This document shows, in pieces, positions 1 through 9,687 of a stretch of DNA of 64,000 nucleotides; the stretch's first letter is position 1; each line of letters begins with the position of its first letter. The position numbers and the translations under genes were made by a program. The notes below the pieces were generated by a model. It saw only the letters and a program-made list of their open reading frames with translations, was not told the DNA's origin and did not search any database. The DNA comes from CAIYXB01 sp038146805 (GTDB lineage: Bacteria; Cyanobacteriota; Vampirovibrionia; LMEP-6097), in NCBI GenBank assembly GCA_038146805.1, contig JAYQSH010000005.1, positions 248,001 to 312,000 on the forward strand, read 5' to 3'.

Positions 1-202
1 TATTTTCGTGACCAACTTCAGAGTTACCCATAATGCCATAAGGTAAACCAACATAAACACTACTTGCATTAAGCAAAGTGTTTGGACATTGACTTATCAT
101 CTCATCAAAGCAAGGAGTCTTTGCTGCTTCAATAGCATTTGATTTATCACCAGGATTATGTCCCCAGCCATCAAGAATTAATAGTAATACTTTTTGTTTC
201 AT
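1..202 (-). CDS. gpmI: 2,3-bisphosphoglycerate-independent phosphoglycerate mutase, N-terminal 67 codons
   Basis: The enzyme interconverts 3- and 2-phosphoglycerate in the cytoplasm during glycolysis and gluconeogenesis. The visible part starts MKQKVLLLILDGWG. It holds metal-ligand D11 in the DGWG motif, the ASSVYVGLPYG stretch, and MGNSEVGH with the phosphoserine nucleophile at S61, all family hallmarks. The gene runs off the left edge. Its ATG lies inside the 3' end of the upstream mrdA gene once that gene's frameshift is corrected, with a 32-nt overlap, so the two are probably co-transcribed and translationally coupled. The family assignment is certain from the motifs; the rest of the protein cannot be judged here. 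Confidence 0.93.
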   Translation of the reverse strand, partial: MKQKVLLLILDGWGHNPGDKSNAIEAAKTPCFDEMISQCPNTLLNASSVYVGLPYGIMGNSEVGHEN

Positions 203-1918
203 TAGCTTTTATTTTATCAAAGTAAGCCCGATAAAGCATTTTTGCAATTGGTGCTGCAACCGTACCACCGTGACCACCACCTTCCATAAAAACAACAACA
301 ACTATCTCAGGATCTTTTACAGGAGCCCATGAAGCAAACCAGCCATGTGTAGATTTTTTATAGCCAAAAACTTCTGCTGAACCTGTTTTACCAGCAATTT
401 TACATCCGGTAATTTAGCGGCTTGTCCTGTTCCTTGATCTACACATTTCTCAAGAGCTTTTTTAACTATTTCTAAATTTTTCAACTGGAAATCATCAATT
501 TTTTCTAACTTATATTCATCTTGTTTTACCAAATGCAATTGCGGCAAATAACCATCATTAGCAATAGCACTATAAATTCTTGCAACTTGCAAAGGTGTTA
601 ATAATAAAAAACTTTGTCCAATAGAAAAATGCAAAGTATTACCCGGATACCAAGGTTCTTTATAAACTTTCTTTTTCCATTGAGCGCTTGGCAATAAACC
701 AGATGACTCACCAGGGATTTCTATATTTGTTTTTTTGCCAGCGCCAAAACTTTTACCAAGATCTGTAATCCAATCAGGATCTAAGTTTTTTGCTACATTG
801 TAAAAAAAAGTATTTCTTGACCATGCCAAAGCATCATATAAATTCATTGTATCTTCTTTTGAAGTCCAATCACCAAACTGAAAACCATTAAGTGAAACAC
901 TTCCAGAAACCTTATAATAATCAGTGGTTTTTAAAACCTGATGATCAAGAGCTGTAAGAGCAGTGATTGGTTTCCAGACACTACCCGGAGTATATGCATT
1001 TAACGCTCTATTTAAAAAAGCTTTTTTGTTGAGCAAATCTTGATAAACACTATTTTTTACAGGCTTGGTAAAAATATTAGGATCAAAACTTGGAGCACTC
1101 GCTAAAGTTAAAATCTCACCTGTTTTTGCTTTGACAACAACAACAGCACCCATATTAGAACCTAAAGCATCTTGAGCTATTTTTTGTAAATCATAGTCAA
1201 TAGTGAGATGTAAGTCCTTGCCCTTAATTGGTTTTCTAAACTCAAGATCATCAAAGTTTTTGTTTTCTAAAACTTTGCCATAACGATCAACAGCAATACT
1301 CGACTCACCCTTAGTGCCCTGCAATTGCTCATCAAAACTATTTTCAACTCCATCTTTACCAATGATGTCACCCAAACCTAAAGCTCTATTTTGAGATTTT
1401 TTCAATTCATTACTGTTAACCTGACCCACATAACCCAATAGGTGTGCTGCAATATTAGCAAAAGGATAGTAACGTATAGCCTCTTCTTGTACAAAAACAC
1501 CGGGCAGGTCAGATGCATTTTCATGAATTTTAATTGCTGTTTTGATATCAATATCATGGTCTAAGGCAATGGGCAAAGGCGTACTTGGATCAATGTTTTT
1601 AAGTAAGTCTAAAAGTTCATGACGATCCAAATCAACATAGAAAGAAAGTTTTTTAGCAAATTTTTTTAAGTCTTTTTGTTGTTTTAACACAGCAGGATAT
1701 AAAACAATGCTCAAAGATTGCTTTGAACTTGCAAGTATTTTGCCATCTCTATCATAAATAATTCCTCGAGGCGCTCTTGCTAAACTTCTGCGCGTTGTGT
1801 TGTTGTGGGCAAGAGTTTTATATTTTTTAAAATCAACAATCTGCAATTGACAAACACGGAGCAGTAAAAAGCCCATAAAAACAAAGAGTATTAAATATAG
1901 TAACGACGCTCTTGACAA
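171..1918 (-). CDS. mrdA: Penicillin-binding protein 2 (peptidoglycan D,D-transpeptidase), one frameshift
   Basis: This is a class B PBP that cross-links peptidoglycan during elongation and is anchored in the inner membrane. An N-terminal membrane segment (residues about 5-24) is followed by the APRGIIYDRDG pedestal motif, the catalytic SVWK tetrad (S313-K316) and SRN (S367-N369). The third motif, KTGS, is present only in another frame: one base appears to be missing from the T-run at 398-401 (an A-run in the coding strand). The gene reads ..KLPDV then KIAGKTGSAEVFGYKK and continues to a TGA at 171-173. The corrected length of about 582 aa suits PBP2. The start is a TTG at 1918. It overlaps gpmI by 32 nt. 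Confidence 0.9.
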
Positions 1919-1955
1919 TATATTTTTAATCTACCTGTATAATTGTATTATTAAA

Positions 1956-2694
1956 GTGCCTTCTGTAAATAATACTATTGTAAAAATAAATAATCTTAGC
2001 AAGTCCTACGGTAAATTAAAGCTTTTTGAAAAATAAATTTTGAAATCAAAAAGGAGAAATTCTCGCTGTTGTAGGATTCTCGGGTTGTGGCAAAAGCACT
2101 CTACTGAAAATGATTGCTGGTTTAGAAGATCTGAGCTCGGGCAATATAGAAATAAATGCCAACTATAAACTAGGAATGGCTTTTCAATATTCTGCACTTT
2201 TTGATTCACTAACTATTGCTGAAAATATTGCTTTTCCTTTAGTAGTTGGGGAAAATCTTGAACACAACTATAGTGAAAAAGACTTAAAAAAATTAATCAA
2301 AGAAAAACTTTCTTTAGTGGGACTTGCTGGTATTGAAAATCAATACCCAAGCGATTTATCAGGAGGTATGAAAAAAAGAGTCAGTTTTGCTCGTGCCATT
2401 ATTCACAACCCTGATCTTGTCTTATACGATGAACCAACAGCTGGACTTGATCCTGTTGCAAGTACCATTGTCGAAGATTTAATCATTAAAGTTCAAAAAG
2501 AAGTTGAAGCTTCAGCCGTTTTAGTAACACATCAATTTTCAACAATCAAAAGAGCCTCTAATCGTGTAATCATGTTACATCAAGGCAAAATTGTTTTCGA
2601 AGGAAGCCCTGAAGAATTATTCTCTAGCAATGACCCTTACGCAGTTCAGTTTAGAGAAGGGGCTCCTAGTGGACCAATGCAAATTGCTACTTAA
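1956..2694 (+). CDS. MlaF/Ttg2A-like ABC transporter ATPase, two frameshifts
   Basis: This is an ATP-binding subunit resembling MlaF, which drives phospholipid transport between the membranes of diderm bacteria. Visible motifs are Walker A GFSGCGKST, the Q-loop FQYSALFDSLTIAENIAFPL typical of the Mla branch, the LSGGM signature, and Walker B with DEPTAGLDP. The N-terminus (VPSVNNTIVKINNLSKSYGK) joins the rest only if one A is restored in the run at 2029-2033 and another in the run ending at 2052. The GTG at 1956 is chosen because the reading begins there, 12 nt after a TGTATAAT box at 1936-1943. No MlaE or MlaD partner lies in the window. The stop is just upstream of the repeat block at 2763. 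Confidence 0.82.
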
Positions 2695-2762
2695 GTATTT
2701 GCCAAACAACGAAGACTTGACGCGCAATCCACTTAACAAAAATATTAAGAATTTAATCCAAT

Positions 2763-2994
2763 GGGCGTGCTTCCAAACCCGTAATAAGTATCTCGAGTCT
2801 TTAGATTTGGGCATAAGTAGGGTTTGGTTAGACACGCCTAACAAAAGAATCAAACACCGCCGCTTAGTGAGTTTCACGCAGTGAAACAAGCTAAGCGTAA
2901 GGTCGTTTGTGGGACTGATTTCTGACCCCATTTGCTAGTGATTTTAACATTTCACTGTATTTTAAAATTCAAAATGGGGTTTGGAATCAGTCCC
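2763..2994. repeat. Composite palindromic repeat block, copy A (modules E1 + hairpin + E2)
   Basis: Module E1 (2763-2838) has imperfect inverted ends: GGCGTG and CCAAACCC face GGGTTTGG and CACGCC, around a central TCTCGAG. A strong hairpin follows (CGCTTAG..GTTTCAC/GTGAAAC..CTAAGCG, about 2861-2897). Module E2 (2911-2994) is bounded by GGGACTGATT and AATCAGTCCC, with inner ACCCCATTT facing AAATGGGGT. The whole block recurs inverted at 40149-40382, and parts recur at 18803 and 37665. No protein is encoded. The form suggests a non-autonomous palindromic element (REP- or MITE-like); the family is not recognised. Confidence 0.85.
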
Positions 2995-4741
2995 CTAATA
3001 TTTCTTTACCACCAAAAATATTTATAACAGATTCTTTTACTTCATCAAGTTTATCTCTGCTTGTTAGAACAGGCATAGCTTCTGAAGTATCACTAGATCT
3101 AGTTGCACAAGTTTGAGGCTCAGCAAGCACCGCTTCAGGCTTTGGGACAGAGGCTACAGCCTCCTTGACTGTATCAGAAATTTCAAAAATCAACTTAGTT
3201 ATTTGCACTTGATGCTCTTTAGCAATAGCAGCAATAAATTCTTCTTGACGAGCTTCTAGTTTATCTTTTAGAAACTTAAATTTACTTGGAATTGTAATTG
3301 TTGCACTTGGAGCTTGAACACTTGTTAAACTTGCTTTTGAACTAATAAACATGCCTTTAGATCCAGGCGAAAGAAAATCAAGAAAATCACTCGCCATAAC
3401 ATTTTCAGTAACCGCTTCTGATGTCACAGTTGTAACTTTTTGAGGGACATCTTCTTGAACATCTGTTTCACTTGCAAATTTTTTCACTTGTACAGTTGCT
3501 GTAGGGCTTGGTCTAGCAGGAGCTTGAGGAATAGCCATAACTCTTTTTGAATTTTCTGGAGTTGTCATTACTGGTGCTTTCGCAAAACCATTTTGTTTTA
3601 GATCTTCAATTTTTTGCAAAAGGTCTTTTACCACCATAATATCTTCTCTATAAGCAAGCTTGACGAGCCATGCCTTTAAAAGAGCTTTGGTTTGTGTTGT
3701 TTGTTTTAATTTGATTTCCAGCTCTGCTAAAGAGTTTGAGATTTGAACCAATTCATAATCTTCAATTTGAGAATCTTTAATCACTTGCATTAACGCTGGT
3801 GCAAAATCTTGATTAGCAAAACTTTTTTGACTTAAAAGTTCTAAAACAAAATCATTCAATTCTTGGCAAATAATCAATGGTTCTTTACCAAAATTAATAA
3901 CGCTTTCTAGTAAAGGCAATAGCTGACTTAAATCTCTCTTGAGGATAGCTTCAATTAATTTTTCTAAATCATCAGTTGCAACAGAACCAATAATATCAAG
4001 CACTCTGTTTTTTTCAATTTTTTCCTCACTTGTAGAAAAGACACCTACTTGATCTAATAAAGACAAGGCATCACGCATTGCTCCATCAGATTGTCTTGCT
4101 ATAGCCTCTAAGGCTTCTTCTGAGATATTAATTTGTTCTTGCTGACAAACAAAATCTAATCTCTTTAAAACATCATTAATTGTGATTGGTTTAAACCTCA
4201 ATTGCTGACAGCGACTTGCAATAGTCTTTGGAACTTTATCAAATTCTGTTGTTGCCAAAACAAAAACAACATTTTTAGGAGGTTCTTCGATAACTTTTAA
4301 CAAGGCATTAAAAGCGGCATTAGAAAGCATATGCACCTCATCTATAATATAAACTCGATATTTACCAGCAACACTCGCCAAATTCACTCTCTCAATCAAA
4401 TTTCTAGCATCAGCCACTTGACCATGACTTGCGGCATCAATTTCTGTGACATCGACACTACTAGAATTTGCAATACTCAAACAGCTTTCACATTTACCAC
4501 ATGGCTCAACCGTCGGCGACTTACCATCACTAGCATTAGTACAATTTAAACTCTTTGCAATGATACGTGCAGTAGAAGTTTTACCTGAACCGCGTGGACC
4601 AGTTAACAAATAGGCATGCACAATTTTTTCATTATCAATTGCATTAACCAGTGTTTCTTTTACGGAGTCTTGACCTAAAATATCGCTAAGCTTTTGAGGC
4701 CTATATTTTAAAAAAAGAGGTTGATATAAAGATTTCTGCAC
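2987..4741 (-). CDS. dnaX: DNA polymerase III subunit gamma/tau
   Basis: This is the clamp-loader ATPase of the replicative polymerase. It has Walker A TGPRGSGKT (residues 47-55), a zinc module with Cys67, Cys81, Cys84 and Cys87, Walker B IIDEVHML, and the sensor region ATTEFDKVPKTIASRCQQLRF. The C-terminal third (about 370-584) is lower-complexity tau-like sequence. The start is a GTG with a TAAAAT box 7 nt upstream. The last residues EILGD and the TGA stop (2987-2989) come from repeat module E2, so the native 3' end was probably displaced by that insertion. The 584-aa length is normal for the family. Confidence 0.95.
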   Translation of the reverse strand: MQKSLYQPLFLKYRPQKLSDILGQDSVKETLVNAIDNEKIVHAYLLTGPRGSGKTSTARIIAKSLNCTNASDGKSPTVEPCGKCESCLSIANSSSVDVTEIDAASHGQVADARNLIERVNLASVAGKYRVYIIDEVHMLSNAAFNALLKVIEEPPKNVVFVLATTEFDKVPKTIASRCQQLRFKPITINDVLKRLDFVCQQEQINISEEALEAIARQSDGAMRDALSLLDQVGVFSTSEEKIEKNRVLDIIGSVATDDLEKLIEAILKRDLSQLLPLLESVINFGKEPLIICQELNDFVLELLSQKSFANQDFAPALMQVIKDSQIEDYELVQISNSLAELEIKLKQTTQTKALLKAWLVKLAYREDIMVVKDLLQKIEDLKQNGFAKAPVMTTPENSKRVMAIPQAPARPSPTATVQVKKFASETDVQEDVPQKVTTVTSEAVTENVMASDFLDFLSPGSKGMFISSKASLTSVQAPSATITIPSKFKFLKDKLEARQEEFIAAIAKEHQVQITKLIFEISDTVKEAVASVPKPEAVLAEPQTCATRSSDTSEAMPVLTSRDKLDEVKESVINIFGGKEILGD

Positions 4742-4748
4742 GAATCTT

Positions 4749-4754
4749 ATTTTA
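4749..4754 (-). promoter_or_regulatory. -10 box (TAAAAT) 7 nt before the dnaX GTG
   Basis: On the minus strand TAAAAT is followed by AAGATTC and then GTG. The spacing puts the transcription start at or next to the start codon, and no Shine-Dalgarno sequence fits in between. Predicted leaderless promoter. Confidence 0.5.
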
Positions 4755-4777
4755 TCATCCTAGATACGTCTTACAAT

Positions 4778-5596
4778 TTATAAATTTACAAAAGCCTTAG
4801 TTTGAGCAAGTAAATCTTCAATAAGAATTGGCGTGATCTCCAATCTAGCTAAATCGAATCTATCATACACTTCTTGATCTATTGCATCTATAATATTGCC
4901 TTTAGCAATTTTTTCTGGACTTAGCTCTGCAATAGAAGCTGCTAAATAAACTAAAGAATTTTCTTCAGCAAAATGTTCATCTTCAATATTTAATTTTTGT
5001 CTTTCCATAGTTGCAATTACAGACTCAGGCAATTTTAACTCTTTGATAATTTCACAAGAAAGTTCAATACTAGAAATACCAAAAACTTCTTTTTGCAATC
5101 GCAGTTTTTCTGAATATGTTTTTGCTTTTAAAACTTTTTCATATTCGCGTTTATAAAAAACTGAAAAGACTTGTTCACCAATTGCTTGCATCAGACCTAC
5201 AATATAGATATTGCCAACATCTGCAAAAGAATAATTTAAAATTCTAGAAAACTGTTCTGCGGTACATGCTGTGAAAACACTTCTAAACCACAAATCCAAA
5301 TCAACAAAAGATTTTCTAGCGGCAATAGAAAAAACTAAATTTCTAATTTCATTTGTACCAAGTAAGGCAACTGCTTCTAATACATTAGCGGGACGTCTTC
5401 TACCATAGAAAGTAGCAGAGCTCACATATTGAAAAACACTTGCATATAGAACCTCATCTTTCTCAATCAAATCTGCAATTTCTCTTCTAGTTGTATTTGG
5501 TAAACTAATCTTATTAATTAATTCAACCGCAACGGGAGAAATTGTTGAAATATTTGCAACATGCTTTAAAAAATCTTTCAGTTGAAAGGTTCTCAT
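4778..5596 (-). CDS. HDOD-domain protein
   Basis: HDOD domains are catalytically degenerate relatives of HD phosphohydrolases found in bacterial signalling proteins. Here the domain fills most of the 273 residues: the start region ISTISPVAVELINKI, the segment REIADLIEKDEVLYASVFQYVSSATFYG and the EAVALLGTNEIRNLVFS helix match the family layout. No partner domain (GGDEF, receiver) is attached. The ATG at 5596 is preferred because homology begins there; an upstream in-frame start would run into the ABC gene. It lies 19 nt after the ABC ATPase stop, so it is likely the third gene of that operon. The target process is unknown. Confidence 0.8.
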   Translation of the reverse strand: MRTFQLKDFLKHVANISTISPVAVELINKISLPNTTRREIADLIEKDEVLYASVFQYVSSATFYGRRRPANVLEAVALLGTNEIRNLVFSIAARKSFVDLDLWFRSVFTACTAEQFSRILNYSFADVGNIYIVGLMQAIGEQVFSVFYKREYEKVLKAKTYSEKLRLQKEVFGISSIELSCEIIKELKLPESVIATMERQKLNIEDEHFAEENSLVYLAASIAELSPEKIAKGNIIDAIDQEVYDRFDLARLEITPILIEDLLAQTKAFVNL

Positions 5597-5615
5597 ATTT
5601 TTTTTATTCCCGAAT

Positions 5616-6359
5616 TTAATGTAACGCAAGTTTTATTTTAGATTTTTCATCCTCTAAAAGTTCTAGATTCCTTGGTCTAGGAGAATTTATCTTTATTTCA
5701 GTTTTAATTGAACCAATGACATTTGCATCTTGCTCATTAGTATCCATCACTATTATTCTATCTGCAAGTAAGAGCGCTTCGTCAACACTGTGAGTAACAA
5801 AAACTACAGAAGGTTTTAGATCTTGCCATATCTCAATTAATAAAGATTGCATATCTAATCGGGTTTTATCATCAAGTGCACCAAAAGGTTCATCCATCAA
5901 TAATAATTCTGGCTTCACAGCAAGTGCACGAGCAATTGCAACTCTTTGCTTCATTCCACCTGAAAGTTCACTCACTTGAGAACGCGCATAATTTAAAAGA
6001 CCCACCATTTTTAAATACCTTGAAGCAATCAAATATCTTTCATCTCGATTTCTAATAATATTTTTCAAACCAAAAGCAACATTTTGAATTACATTAAGCC
6101 AAGGAAACAAAGCATATTCTTGAAAGACCAATGTTCGATTCAAGTCAGGTTTATTAACCAAATTATGATTCATCAATATGTGTCCCTGAGAAGCTTGATT
6201 AAAGCCAGCAAGCATACTCAATAAAGAGCTTTTTCCACAACCACTCGGACCCAGCAAACAAACAAATTCCCCTTTAGCAATCTGTAAATTAATATCTTTG
6301 ACCACAAAAATATTTTTTTCTGGAAATTTCAAAGATACATTTTCAAAAATAACTGTCAT
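5616..6359 (-). CDS. ABC transporter ATPase, nitrate/sulfonate/taurine type
   Basis: This is the cytoplasmic ATPase of an importer of the SsuB/TauB/NrtD class. Walker A GPSGCGKSS, Q-loop FQEYALFPWLNVIQNVAFGL, signature LSGGMKQRVAIARAL, Walker B LLLMDEPFGALD and the switch VTHSVDEA are all intact in 247 aa. It overlaps the permease gene by one base (stop/start at 6359), so the pair is one transcription unit. No substrate-binding protein gene is adjacent, so the substrate cannot be named; sulfonates, nitrate, taurine, riboflavin precursors and thiamine precursors all use this class. Confidence 0.88.
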   Translation of the reverse strand: MTVIFENVSLKFPEKNIFVVKDINLQIAKGEFVCLLGPSGCGKSSLLSMLAGFNQASQGHILMNHNLVNKPDLNRTLVFQEYALFPWLNVIQNVAFGLKNIIRNRDERYLIASRYLKMVGLLNYARSQVSELSGGMKQRVAIARALAVKPELLLMDEPFGALDDKTRLDMQSLLIEIWQDLKPSVVFVTHSVDEALLLADRIIVMDTNEQDANVIGSIKTEIKINSPRPRNLELLEDEKSKIKLALH

Positions 6360-7174
6360 TAATTAAAGCCCCACACTCTTTGCACTCTTTTTTCTAAATT
6401 TCGAAAAACCAGTTCATCAGTGATATAACCAAAGATAGCAATAATAACAATCATAGAAATAACCTGTGCCATATCACCAAGGCTTCTAGCCAATTCTAAC
6501 TGCTGTCCAATACCAAAGCCACTTACAAAAAGCTCACCAGCGATTAAAGCACGCCATGCAAAAGCCCAACTTAAACGTAAAGAAGATATCAAATTTGGAA
6601 TTATTGACGGAAAAATAACTCGAATATATAAATCTAAAGAACAAGCACCTAATGCTTGCGCGGCTCTAATAATTTCTTTTGGAATTGTATGTACTCCTGT
6701 TCTTGTACCCAAAGCACTTGGAATAAAGGCTTCTAAAACTACGATAAATAAAACAGCAGCTTCAGAAATACCAAACCATAATAAAGCAAGTGGAACCCAG
6801 GCAACACTTGGTATAGACTGTAACGCAGTTAGTGAAGCGCCAATTGTATTATCAAAAAAACGATAACGTGCAATAAGCAAACCACAAAAAACACCAACAG
6901 AAGAGGCTAAGACATAACCAAAAATAACTCTACGTAATGATTCACAAATAGCCTGAGTATAAGATGCTTCAAAAAAACCAAACAATAAAGTATGCAAAAC
7001 TTTTAAAGGACTTGGCAATAAATACTGAGGATAAATTTCAAAAAAAACAATTGTTTGCCAAATAAAAACTATTAAACCAAAAAAAATAACTCTTTGTAAA
7101 AAAATATTTTTTACAAATTTTCTTGAATAATCAGCTTGAGCGACTGTGATTCGAGTTTTATTTTGCTCAGACAT
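6359..7174 (-). CDS. ABC transporter permease, SsuC/TauC class
   Basis: This is the inner-membrane permease partner of the ATPase just downstream. It is 271 aa with about six hydrophobic segments. The family loop around residues 170-195 (EIIRAAQALGACSLDLYIRVIFPSIIPN) is the EAA motif that docks on the ATPase. The first gene of a three-gene unit (permease, ATPase, HDOD), it is divergent from the trehalose-phosphatase gene. A TATGAT box sits 8 nt before its ATG. The missing binding protein may be encoded elsewhere. Confidence 0.87.
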   Translation of the reverse strand: MSEQNKTRITVAQADYSRKFVKNIFLQRVIFFGLIVFIWQTIVFFEIYPQYLLPSPLKVLHTLLFGFFEASYTQAICESLRRVIFGYVLASSVGVFCGLLIARYRFFDNTIGASLTALQSIPSVAWVPLALLWFGISEAAVLFIVVLEAFIPSALGTRTGVHTIPKEIIRAAQALGACSLDLYIRVIFPSIIPNLISSLRLSWAFAWRALIAGELFVSGFGIGQQLELARSLGDMAQVISMIVIIAIFGYITDELVFRNLEKRVQRVWGFN

Positions 7175-7182
7175 CTAGTGTT

Positions 7183-7188
7183 ATCATA
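7183..7188 (-). promoter_or_regulatory. -10 box (TATGAT) 8 nt before the permease ATG
   Basis: The minus strand reads TATGAT, AACACTAG, ATG. The geometry predicts a transcript starting on or next to the A of the ATG. Confidence 0.45.
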
Positions 7189-7226
7189 TCAGCTAAGATA
7201 GTTTTACATATATTGGATAACGAAGA

Positions 7227-7979
7227 ATGCAAGAGAAACTTAATAAAAATAATTTTCTAAATATACTCAATCAAAAAAAAGTAATGTTTATTTTTGACTA
7301 TGACGGCACTTTAGTAAAACTTGAAAGAAGTCATAATGAAGCCAAGCTAGATGAAGCACAAATTAAAATTCTCAATCAACTGGCACAAACAAACAACACT
7401 TTAGTTGCAATCGTTACAGGACGATCTTTTGATAATATTTCGGAGCTTCTTGAAAACAAATTATCAAAAAATATAATGCTCTATGGAACTCATGGAGCTG
7501 AAAAAGGCAAAGCCGCAAAAGACGAAAAACTACTTGATGTTTTAAATTCAATAAAAGTAGAATTGCAAGAAGAAGACTACATTTTTTTTGAGGAAAAACC
7601 AATTTCTCTAACAATCCATTTTAATAATCACCCAGAAAAAGAAAAATTAATTTTCAAATTAGAAAAAATTGCTGCAAGATTTAGCGACTTATTTAGAATA
7701 CAAAAAGGTCATTTAGTATTTGAGTTTTTACCAAAAGATATTAATAAAGGGCTTGCTATCAAAGACTTACAAGCCAAATTCCCAGATTATTTTTTAAGTT
7801 TTTGGGGCGATGATTTAACTGACAACTTTGGATTCAAGGTAATAAACGAGCTTGGCGGTTTATCTATTCAAGTTTCTGATCGACTACGAGAGATTGAAGC
7901 TGGGTATTTAATAGATAGTGTTGATTCTACTTACGATTTAATCAATGCTTACTTGGAAAAAATTCATGAATCAAACTAA
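7227..7979 (+). CDS. otsB: Trehalose-6-phosphate phosphatase-like HAD hydrolase
   Basis: The enzyme would dephosphorylate trehalose-6-phosphate to trehalose, an osmoprotectant. It has HAD motif I DYDGTL (nucleophile D24, acid D26), motif II in AIVTGRSF, the YGTHGAEKG loop typical of the trehalose-phosphatase family, and motif IV in FWGDDLTDNFGF. Length 250 aa is normal. No trehalose-6-phosphate synthase lies in the window, so a related sugar-phosphate substrate is possible. The 3' end overlaps the ATG of the secretion ATPase gene by 14 nt, indicating coupling. Confidence 0.85.
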   Translation: MQEKLNKNNFLNILNQKKVMFIFDYDGTLVKLERSHNEAKLDEAQIKILNQLAQTNNTLVAIVTGRSFDNISELLENKLSKNIMLYGTHGAEKGKAAKDEKLLDVLNSIKVELQEEDYIFFEEKPISLTIHFNNHPEKEKLIFKLEKIAARFSDLFRIQKGHLVFEFLPKDINKGLAIKDLQAKFPDYFLSFWGDDLTDNFGFKVINELGGLSIQVSDRLREIEAGYLIDSVDSTYDLINAYLEKIHESN

Positions 7980-9561
7980 AGAACATTCAGCTTATCAACT
8001 ATTGCAAAGAAATCAAGCAGATTTAAAAGGTGCTTTGCAACTTTTAGTAAATAAACAACGTGATCTCAATCCAGACTATTTAGATCAAGGATTAATTAAT
8101 TCCATGAAAAAAGAATGGCCTAAAGAAATTGCATTGCCATTATTATTTTTTCAAAATCAACTTTTTGTTGCTTGTGCAGAAAATGCTCCAGATTCTTTAT
8201 CAGCAAAATTAAAAACTTTAAACAATAATAGCGATGTAAAAGTAATTAAAATCAACCAACGAAGTTGGGATTTTGTTATCAAAGGAAAAAGCGAAGGTGG
8301 AGCAAATAATGGCGGTAAAGAAGTTGCACAACTTGGCGCTCAACTTGCTGCAACTCTAGAAAAAATTCCCACTAGATCAATAAATGCTAACGACGAAAAC
8401 TCAATCGGGCAGGAGGTTAAGTGGATTCTCATGGAAGCCGCAAAAAAAGGTGCTTCTGATATTCACTTTGAACCTTTTGAAAAAGAACTTATTGTTCGAT
8501 TTAGAATTGACGGTGTACTTGATGATATCTGCAAGTATAAATGTGATCCAAGTAATGACTATAGAAAAATTATTCTTGCTCGTATAAAAATTATTGCGGA
8601 TTTGAATATTGCAGAATCAAGAATTCCGCAAGATGGTCGTGTCACAGAAAATATCAATGGCTCAAAGCTTGATCTGCGTGTATCAACACTTCCAACTTTA
8701 CACGGAGAAAAATGTGTAATTCGTTTATTGCCACATGAAAATTCTTTTTTGGAGCTTTCAGATTTAGGAATGCCAGAAACAGTAATTCCAGATTTTGAAG
8801 CTTGGCTCAAAATGTCTCAAGGAATGGTTTTGATAACTGGACCAACTGGCTCAGGTAAAACTAGTACCCTATACACAAGCTTGGCAAAACTTTTAGACAT
8901 TTCAAAAAATGTAGTCACTGTTGAAGACCCTGTTGAGTTTCAGTTGGCTCGTGTCAATCAAGTTCAAGTAAATGTAAAAGCTGGTTTAACTTTTGCCGCT
9001 GGTTTAAGAAGTATTTTAAGACAAGATCCAGACATTGTAATGATTGGTGAGATTCGAGATTTAGAAACTGCTGAAATTGCAATTAAAGCGGCACTTACTG
9101 GACACTTAGTTTTAAGTACTCTGCATACAAACGATGCTCCAAGTACTGTTCATAGATTAATTGATATGGGAGTTGCACCTTACTTAGTTGCAAGTGCTCT
9201 GGTTGGAGTTGTTGCACAAAGACTTTTAAGACGGGTTTGCTCGCATTGCAAAGAAGAATATCAATCTGATAGCCAAGAAGCAGAAGCAGTTGGTATTCCA
9301 GAAGGTACAACTTTAGTTAAAGCAGTTGGATGTCAAAATTGCAACAACACTGGTTATTCTGGTAGGGAAGGTATTTTTGAAATTATGCCTCTAACAGATG
9401 CTATGAAAGCAGTCATTCAAAAAGGTGCAGGAGTTGAAGATTTAGAAAAAGCAATGGAAGAATTAGGTATGCCAACCTTGTTTACTGCTGCGAGAGATAA
9501 AGTTCTTGGGAAAAAAACAACCGTTGAGGAATTGATGAGAGTTGTCACCAAGAAAAAGTAG
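7966..9561 (+). CDS. Type IV pilus / type II secretion assembly ATPase (PilB/GspE-like)
   Basis: This hexameric ATPase powers pilus or pseudopilus extension at the inner membrane. Numbered from the ATG at 7966, it shows an MshEN-like N-terminal domain (about 20-110), Walker A GPTGSGKTS at about 292, the Asp box, Walker B IVMIGEIRDLETAEIA, the His box LSTLHTNDAPSTVHRL, and a C-terminal zinc site with CSHC (about 425) and CQNC (about 456). A longer in-frame start at 7945 is unlikely because it lies inside otsB. No PilC or PilT gene is adjacent. PilB and GspE cannot be separated from this sequence alone. Confidence 0.92.
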   Translation: MNQTKEHSAYQLLQRNQADLKGALQLLVNKQRDLNPDYLDQGLINSMKKEWPKEIALPLLFFQNQLFVACAENAPDSLSAKLKTLNNNSDVKVIKINQRSWDFVIKGKSEGGANNGGKEVAQLGAQLAATLEKIPTRSINANDENSIGQEVKWILMEAAKKGASDIHFEPFEKELIVRFRIDGVLDDICKYKCDPSNDYRKIILARIKIIADLNIAESRIPQDGRVTENINGSKLDLRVSTLPTLHGEKCVIRLLPHENSFLELSDLGMPETVIPDFEAWLKMSQGMVLITGPTGSGKTSTLYTSLAKLLDISKNVVTVEDPVEFQLARVNQVQVNVKAGLTFAAGLRSILRQDPDIVMIGEIRDLETAEIAIKAALTGHLVLSTLHTNDAPSTVHRLIDMGVAPYLVASALVGVVAQRLLRRVCSHCKEEYQSDSQEAEAVGIPEGTTLVKAVGCQNCNNTGYSGREGIFEIMPLTDAMKAVIQKGAGVEDLEKAMEELGMPTLFTAARDKVLGKKTTVEELMRVVTKKK

Positions 9562-9687
9562 TATCAAGCATTAGGTTTTATCTTGAGACCCTTAATCTTT
9601 TTTTGAGTAATTGTCATGAAAAACCAAGCTTTTCAGTAATTTCTCAAGGAACAAGCTAAATATTACTGTAGTCATTAGATATATTCG

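Noticed and set aside
2591..2931. Open frames on both strands across repeat copy A
   Set aside because: They translate the palindromic repeat (DTPNKRIKHRR-type peptides) and recur wherever the repeat does; codon use and lack of ribosome sites argue against genes.
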